DNA of 64,000 nucleotides from NCBI GenBank assembly GCA_001574975.1, contig KQ965733.1, forward strand, positions 561,012 through 625,011. Direction: 5' to 3'. Positions 61,944-64,000 of the stretch are shown piece by piece (within the stretch, counting starts at the first letter, position 1; every line of letters begins with the position of its first letter). Under the pieces are notes generated by a model, which did no database searches, had not been told where the DNA came from, and saw only the letters and a program-made list of their open reading frames with translations. Origin of the DNA: Gonapodya prolifera JEL478. Taxonomy: Eukaryota > Monoblepharomycota > Monoblepharidomycetes > Monoblepharidales > Gonapodyaceae. Made by a program: the position numbers and the translations under genes.

Positions 61944-64000
61944 ATGGCCTCACCGATTCCCTTCCGCGTTGTATGTCCCCCACAACTTCTCTCAACGCTT
62001 AAGGATCGTCTCCAGAACGCGCGATTCCCGGAGAACTCACTTGCAAACCCCGTTGGTGGGGGTGAAACGTGGGAGTATGGGTGAGTTTGGCGCGGGGAGA
62101 GTAAGGAAGAGAGGATGCTGGTAGTTTTGCGACGGCGGGCAGCGCGGAGGGAGCAGGGGTGCGAGAAGGGGGGAGGAGAATCGGAATCGGGCGTTGGGTG
62201 TGCCGCGTTCGCGCGGGGTACGCCAGAGAGTGGGGAGCTGCAGCACAGGGGGACATGGAAATAGGATGTCGGCGAGAACAGCAGGGAGAGTGTGGACGAT
62301 GGCCTTTTCGACCGTTGGATGTTCAAACCATGCTTCTCTCCTCAGTATGCCTAACCGGGTTGCTCAAGCGCTTGTTAATTATTGGCTCAACGAGTACGAT
62401 TGGCCTGCCTGGGAGACGAGACTCAATGAATTCAAGCATTACAAGTTGGATATTGACGTGCCCGTCAAGAAGGTTGATGACGACCCGAGAGGTCATGGAT
62501 CAGTTTCCGTCCATTTTATCCATGAGCCCTCGCCGCGTCCCGACGCAATTCCAATTCTTCTTTTGCATGGGTGGCCTGGATCGTTTTTTGGTGAGTCATG
62601 CCAGCTTTCAGCGGAAAATGGGACTGGAACTTGCTTACATGCAATCCGATCCGCAGAGGTTTGCATTGGTGTTATTGAATCCCCGGTTGAAGGCCGGTCC
62701 AATGATAAATCGTATCTCTCCAGTTTGTCCATTTGATTCAGCCCTTGACCCACCCGCCATCTCCGACGGATCCGGCGTTCCATGTTGTTATCCCGTCTCT
62801 CATTGGATTTGGCTTCTCGTCTGCTGCTCCCGTCCGTGACTTCGGGGTTTTCCAAATGGCACAGGTATTCAACAAGCTAATGAACACTATTGGTTATTCA
62901 TCTTACCGTGAGTTGAAACAATTGGTCTTTAAACCACTCTAAATTGTTTGCCGTTGAAAACAGTATCCCACGGCACTGATTGGGGCAATGTCATCTCGAA
63001 GGTGAATATCCTAGTGAAATTTCTTCCGTGTCAGCTGCTGTGATTGACAGAGCTGTAGTCTCTTGCGATGCAATTCCCGAACTCATGCAGGGGCATTCAT
63101 GTACGGAGCTCGCTGGGACCAAAGGTTTCGGCTTTTGAAAACTGACCTCACTTCATTTCTCGAAGCTCAACGTGCTGACGTTTTCTAAACCACCAGATGA
63201 AGCTAAAGTTGAGCCTCCTACCAATGAAGAGCTCGCTCTAATGGAGAAGTGGGCAAAAAACTCGGAAGACTTTAGGGGCTACTCGCACATCCAGGCGACA
63301 CGGCCACAGACACTTGGATTCGCTGTCAGTGATAGTCCCATCGGTCTCATGGCCTGGATCGGTGAAAAGTTTGTCAGTATGTGTCTCAATTTTTGTTTGT
63401 GCTGACTAATGACATTCCATCAATCTTCGCAGCACGAATGGGTTGATTTACGCGATGGAGATGGAGACTTTTCCCCCACTATTTCCATTGAACACTTCAT
63501 CACAAATGGTATGTTGACTGAACACATACCTGTTGGATATGTTCTGAATGAGCTCTTTTCAGTCATGATCTACTACATTAGCAATTCAATCGCGTCCTCT
63601 TTTCGAATCTACCACTACCACATGCATCGGAAGCTCGACGCGGAACTCTACACTACTAAGATAACCGTACCAGTGGGCTGCGCTGTGTTTCCACGCGAAG
63701 TGGTCCCTCCGTGCAAATCATGGGCAAAGTATTGGTGTCCCAATCTCGTGCAATGGACAATCTTTGAACGTGGCGGGTGAGCAAAGTTGAATCAGAATTA
63801 TTTTCATCCATTCACGCTGACCCATCGTGTGTTTTCCAGACACTTCCCCGCGCTGGAACGGCCTGATGATGTGGTTCAGGATCTCAGAAAGTTTGCGAGC
63901 ACGCCGGTGAGCTTGAGCGCTGAGGCTTGGGTGGAAAAAAATATAACCGAGATTTTCCTGCAAGGGTGTACAATCTGCATTGCAGAACTGAGAACTGAGC
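61944..64000 (+). CDS. Microsomal-type (EHN) epoxide hydrolase, 3' end at window edge
   Basis: Alpha/beta hydrolase that opens epoxides with water. ATG 61944 (MASPIPFRVVCPPQ) begins the EHN N-terminal domain; the next exon has VAQALVNYWLNEYDWPAWE and the oxyanion motif HGWPGSFF. Later exons give VVIPSLIGFGFSS, the nucleophile aspartate in SHGTDWGNV, the cap-domain part ending GLMAWIGEKF and FITN, and the catalytic histidine in GGHFPALERPDD. Many short exons. Exon ending at 62590 is phase 1, but the following exon after the cag at 62721-62723 reads in phase 0 (FVHLIQPL), so two bases appear to be missing or the border is unusual. The stop lies near or beyond 64000. The family call is firm; substrate unknown. 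Confidence 0.8.

Overview
The window is nuclear DNA of a fungus: about twenty protein genes with many short GT-AG introns (mostly 40-180 nt), compact intergenic spacing, and fungal families such as a CBM1 cellulose-binding module, a secretory (LIP-type) lipase, a pepsin-like protease and a GPI-type cell-wall protein. The gene mix (annexin, muskelin, cyclin Y-like protein, an SH3/ankyrin protein, surface proteins with one transmembrane helix and a cytoplasmic tail) and the high GC would suit a zoosporic early-diverging fungus, but a basidiomycete is not excluded. No tRNA, rRNA, CRISPR array, bacterial operon or intact transposon was seen. All gene models were read by eye from reading-frame and splice-site continuity, so internal exon borders are provisional unless coordinates are given.

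Left part (0.8-12.1 kb): an FBXO31-like F-box gene (minus) with an intragenic minisatellite and an apparent 1-nt frameshift; an annexin (plus) with a disordered N-terminus assembled from tandemly duplicated small exons; a Ca3427-type periplasmic-binding-fold protein; a divergent Ser/Thr kinase with DFN in place of DFG; and a small membrane protein (minus). A 2.2-kb AT-richer stretch with degenerate direct repeats follows (12.1-14.4 kb).

Middle part (14.4-31.1 kb): a molybdenum-cofactor sulfurase lacking the MOSC domain, muskelin, a probable Mediator MED4, a small coiled-coil protein, a cyclin Y-like gene (minus) with a predicted N-myristoylated start, and a short-chain dehydrogenase (plus) that has two introns sharing repeat blocks (introner-like).

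Right part (31.5-64 kb): a large PPR-like, probably mitochondrial, protein; converging on it, a ~10-kb minus-strand gene for a ~2,900-residue multi-spanning glycosyltransferase with a C-terminal PelF/GT4 domain, the architecture of fungal Gt4c-type polysaccharide synthases. From 47 to 60 kb genes for secreted or membrane proteins dominate: lipase, Cys-rich GPI protein, amino-acid transporter (spanning an assembly join with a duplicated exon), transmembrane aspartyl protease, and a CBM1 ectodomain/TM protein, with one cytosolic ankyrin-coiled-coil-SH3 protein among them. After a 42-nt poly-C run comes a Cys/His-rich small ORF with GATCCT-type repeats, then an EHN-type epoxide hydrolase that runs to the window edge.
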